A stretch of DNA of 43,756 bases from a virus. This document shows, piece after piece, positions 42,439-43,756 of this stretch (its first letter is position 1; each line of letters starts with the position of its first letter). The stretch covers positions 1 through 43,756 of IMG/VR virus record IMGVR_UViG_3300010430_000128. The stretch is one strand, 5' to 3'. The notes beneath the pieces are model-generated. The model did not search any database and was not told where the DNA came from. It was given only the letters and a program-made list of their open reading frames with translations. The position numbers and the translations under genes were made by a program.

Positions 42439-42659
42439 ATTGGTAACCTATCTGTTTTTTGTAGGAAATTCAACTGCTCGGCCTCGATCTCGATCTTGCT
42501 CCGCAGCGCAGGGTTTTTGGTTAGGATTGATCCAACATATTCTTCATCGAGCCCATTGCTTTCGCAATAGAATAACACAGCATCGATATAGGATAATTTA
42601 AGGTCTTTGACTAACTTCTCAATTTCGTAATGAATCTCTTCTTTAATACCCGTTAGCAT
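42435..42659 (-). CDS. 33: Late transcription coactivator gp33
   Basis: 74 residues. ELKLSY-type helical part (VKDLKLSYIDAVLFYCESNGLDEEYVGSIL, about 17-46) followed by LRSKIEIEAEQLNFLQKTDRLPI at the end is the cyanophage-type gp33 pattern, in which LNFL...LPI is conserved. gp33 binds host RNA polymerase (beta flap) and the sliding clamp to activate late promoters with sigma gp55. It lies upstream of gp59 and gp32 as in T4. Confidence 0.75.
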   Translation of the reverse strand: MLTGIKEEIHYEIEKLVKDLKLSYIDAVLFYCESNGLDEEYVGSILTKNPALRSKIEIEAEQLNFLQKTDRLPI

Positions 42660-42660
42660 C

Positions 42661-43110
42661 TCACTCCACTACAAGTGTAATCCTCTGATTTGGTTTTATT
42701 GATATTATACTATTCGGCAGAGTATAGCTGCTGATGTTGCGGCCAACCCTGTCCTGCACTTTCAGACGAATACGTCGCATGTTCCCCGGAACAACGAACG
42801 TAACATTCCTACCCGTAACGTAATTCCTCTTCTCTGTCAACTGGATAGGGTGTCTTCCGCTGCTTCGAGTTGTAGTTACCTTCTTCTCGCTAGTGCCCGC
42901 TGGACCGAGTGGTTCTTTCGGTATTGGGACGGGCTCTGATTTGGTCACTTCCCATTTTTTATCCCACTTGATCTGGGCATTATCCCATTCCTTGGTGATG
43001 CGCTGATTTACTCTCCAGGCTTGACCTTGGGGGGTTAGATAATACCAATAACAAAATGCCAAAACCAGAATCGAGAGGACTCCAATGAAGTTCTTTTGTG
43101 TGTCTGACAT
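42661..43110 (-). CDS. Single-pass membrane protein of unknown function
   Basis: 149 residues from ATG 43110 (MSDTQKNF), which avoids the 50-base overlap that the in-frame upstream ATG at 43176 would cause. Residues 8-25 (FIGVLSILVLAFCYWYYL) form one transmembrane segment, then a charged linker (WDNAQIKWDKKWEV) and a C-terminal beta-rich part with VTFVVPGNMRRIRLKVQDRVG and ISIKPNQRITLVVE. The topology suggests an inner-membrane anchor with a periplasmic or virion domain. I do not recognise the family. It follows the YNNPGN-type gene by 13 bases, so a joint envelope role is possible. Confidence 0.55.
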   Translation of the reverse strand: MSDTQKNFIGVLSILVLAFCYWYYLTPQGQAWRVNQRITKEWDNAQIKWDKKWEVTKSEPVPIPKEPLGPAGTSEKKVTTTRSSGRHPIQLTEKRNYVTGRNVTFVVPGNMRRIRLKVQDRVGRNISSYTLPNSIISIKPNQRITLVVE

Positions 43111-43123
43111 TTCTTTTCTCTTT

Positions 43124-43672
43124 TTATATGCGTTCGATTTTTCCCACTTTGAAGCCCTCAAATCGTTCCATTGCACTTAGCATGGCTTCTTGCTGCTCAT
43201 TATTGAAATCACGCAGGGTTGTATGCAGGCTTACACCAGGAACACTGCGCATCACAAAGCGCGCATAGATTTTCGGGCGATTGTTATCGCTCCTGGGTGC
43301 GTACAGGGAAAGCGCATCGATCAGACTGTAGTTATAGTATTTTCTGATTGGGGTAAATAGGAGCTGTCTCTTGGCCCATCTGCCGCGAGAATAAGTGGGG
43401 AACACTGCATGACCACCTTGTGTCCCCCACCCTCTGCCTACGGCTCCATGTGCCCGCGCGAATCGACCATATTTTATATTCCCCGGATTGTTGTAGCGCC
43501 AGGAAAGTGATCCGCCAGACCTACGATAGGCAAAGCTATCATTCATTCTAACTTCGAGCCAACCATTCCCATAACGTAAAACTTTGACAATCTCTTGCTT
43601 CTTGATGAAGCGGCGGTTTTCGTTGTAATCGCGTCGATCTAGGATGACTAATCCTTTTTCCATCCCGCGCAT
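43124..43672 (-). CDS. YNNPGN-motif protein, possible peptidoglycan-acting enzyme
   Basis: 182 residues. The centre (about 57-130) has SWRYNNPGNIKYG, GAVGRGWGTQGGHAVFPTY, GRWAKRQLLF and YSLIDALSLYAPRSDNN. This RNNPGN-type domain recurs in phage virion and lysis proteins and in bacterial secreted effectors, often linked with cell wall degradation; the catalytic mechanism is not obvious from the sequence. The N-terminal 45 residues are basic with a strand repeat (VKVLRYGNGWLEVRM). AGGA lies ahead of the ATG at 43672. It could be the endolysin, as no other free endolysin is in this window; that is inference. Confidence 0.5.
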   Translation of the reverse strand: MRGMEKGLVILDRRDYNENRRFIKKQEIVKVLRYGNGWLEVRMNDSFAYRRSGGSLSWRYNNPGNIKYGRFARAHGAVGRGWGTQGGHAVFPTYSRGRWAKRQLLFTPIRKYYNYSLIDALSLYAPRSDNNRPKIYARFVMRSVPGVSLHTTLRDFNNEQQEAMLSAMERFEGFKVGKIERI

Positions 43673-43675
43673 GGT

Positions 43676-43756
43676 TTAGAATCCTTCGCGGTTAAATTCA
43701 TCCATGCTATTATAGATTCTCACGATGCCTTGAAGATTGTCTTCCTCTTTCAAAAT
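43676..43756 (-). CDS. C-terminal fragment of an upstream gene
   Basis: The minus-strand frame ending with TAA at 43678-43676 is open to the right edge, giving 26 residues (ILKEEDNLQGIVRIYNSM then DEFNREGF). The next gene starts three bases after the stop. Too short to identify. Confidence 0.5.
   Translation of the reverse strand: MLKEEDNLQGIVRIYNSMDEFNREGF

Noticed and set aside
43111-43176. Upstream start at 43176 for the membrane protein
   Set aside because: It would add 22 charged residues overlapping the preceding gene and put the membrane segment away from the N-terminus; ATG 43110 starts just after that gene's stop.
1-43756. Global reassignment of UGA to tryptophan (code 4)
   Set aside because: UGA works as an apparently normal stop at 1507, 1995, 6308, 16395, 35776, 36483, 40748, 42435 and 42661, mostly with overlapping starts, and tryptophan is widely encoded by TGG.

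Overview
The window is part of the genome of a large T4-like tailed phage (contractile-tail myovirus, Caudoviricetes). The evidence is a nearly complete set of recognisable T4-type baseplate, tail and replication proteins: gp25, gp6, a gp7-like protein, gp8, gp53, gp48, gp54, gp27-like, gp5 (split into two genes), gp26, gp4, gp32, gp59 and gp33. Genes are packed with almost no spacing, mostly with ATGA or TAATG stop/start overlaps. I saw no tRNA, CRISPR array, integrase or transposase. The host cannot be named from the sequence. The overall style (DUF4815 protein, DUF5661 protein, modular fibres, cyanophage-like gp33, gp59 and gp26) resembles environmental T4-like phages rather than coliphage T4.

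Layout. (1) 1-16748, minus strand: a partial methyltransferase-like gene, a small virion-type protein, two holin-like membrane proteins around a DUF5661 protein with a T4-like capsid-targeting N-terminus, a fibre-associated small protein, a polyglycine adhesin, a second fibre, a 932-aa and a 1670-aa (DUF4815) tail/baseplate protein, gp8 and two small unknowns. (2) 16757-22587, minus: two large modular fibre genes inserted between gp8 and the gp7-like gene. (3) 22603-33960, minus: the baseplate operon, transcribed gp48, gp53, gp27-like, gp5-OB, gp5 beta-helix, gp25, gp6, gp7-like. (4) 34016-40714, plus: gp4 nuclease, a conserved T4-like assembly protein, gp54, gp26, a small overlapping ORF and a 1336-aa tape-measure-like protein carrying both a transglycosylase and an M23 peptidase domain. 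(5) 40748-43756, minus: gp32, gp59, a small unknown, gp33, a membrane protein, a YNNPGN-type protein and the tail of one more gene. A strong hairpin at 40714-40739 separates clusters 4 and 5. A palindromic pair of late-promoter-like boxes at 33977-33991 drives clusters 3 and 4 in opposite directions.

Most striking observation. The only two intergenic gaps longer than about 60 bases (25159-25377 and 34934-35070) are not real gaps. In both, the reading frame of the upstream gene continues in frame past a single UGA, and it restores the expected continuation of a conserved protein. At the second site the extended frame ends in TAATG exactly on the start codon of gp54. About ten other UGA codons in the window look like ordinary stops, so this points to site-specific UGA readthrough in essential late genes, or two independent point mutations, rather than a global code change. 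A second recoding candidate is a U UUU UUU slippery heptamer at the end of gp26 that would fuse it by -1 frameshift to the small ORF just before the tape-measure gene, as in the lambda G/GT arrangement.

How the genes work together: gp48 and gp54 cap and initiate the tail tube; gp27 and the gp5 pieces form the hub and spike; gp25, gp53, gp6, gp7 and gp8 form the wedges; the fibres bind the host. Wall digestion, done by the gp5 lysozyme in T4, appears to have moved to the tape-measure-like protein. gp33 would support late transcription, and gp32 and gp59 serve replication and recombination.
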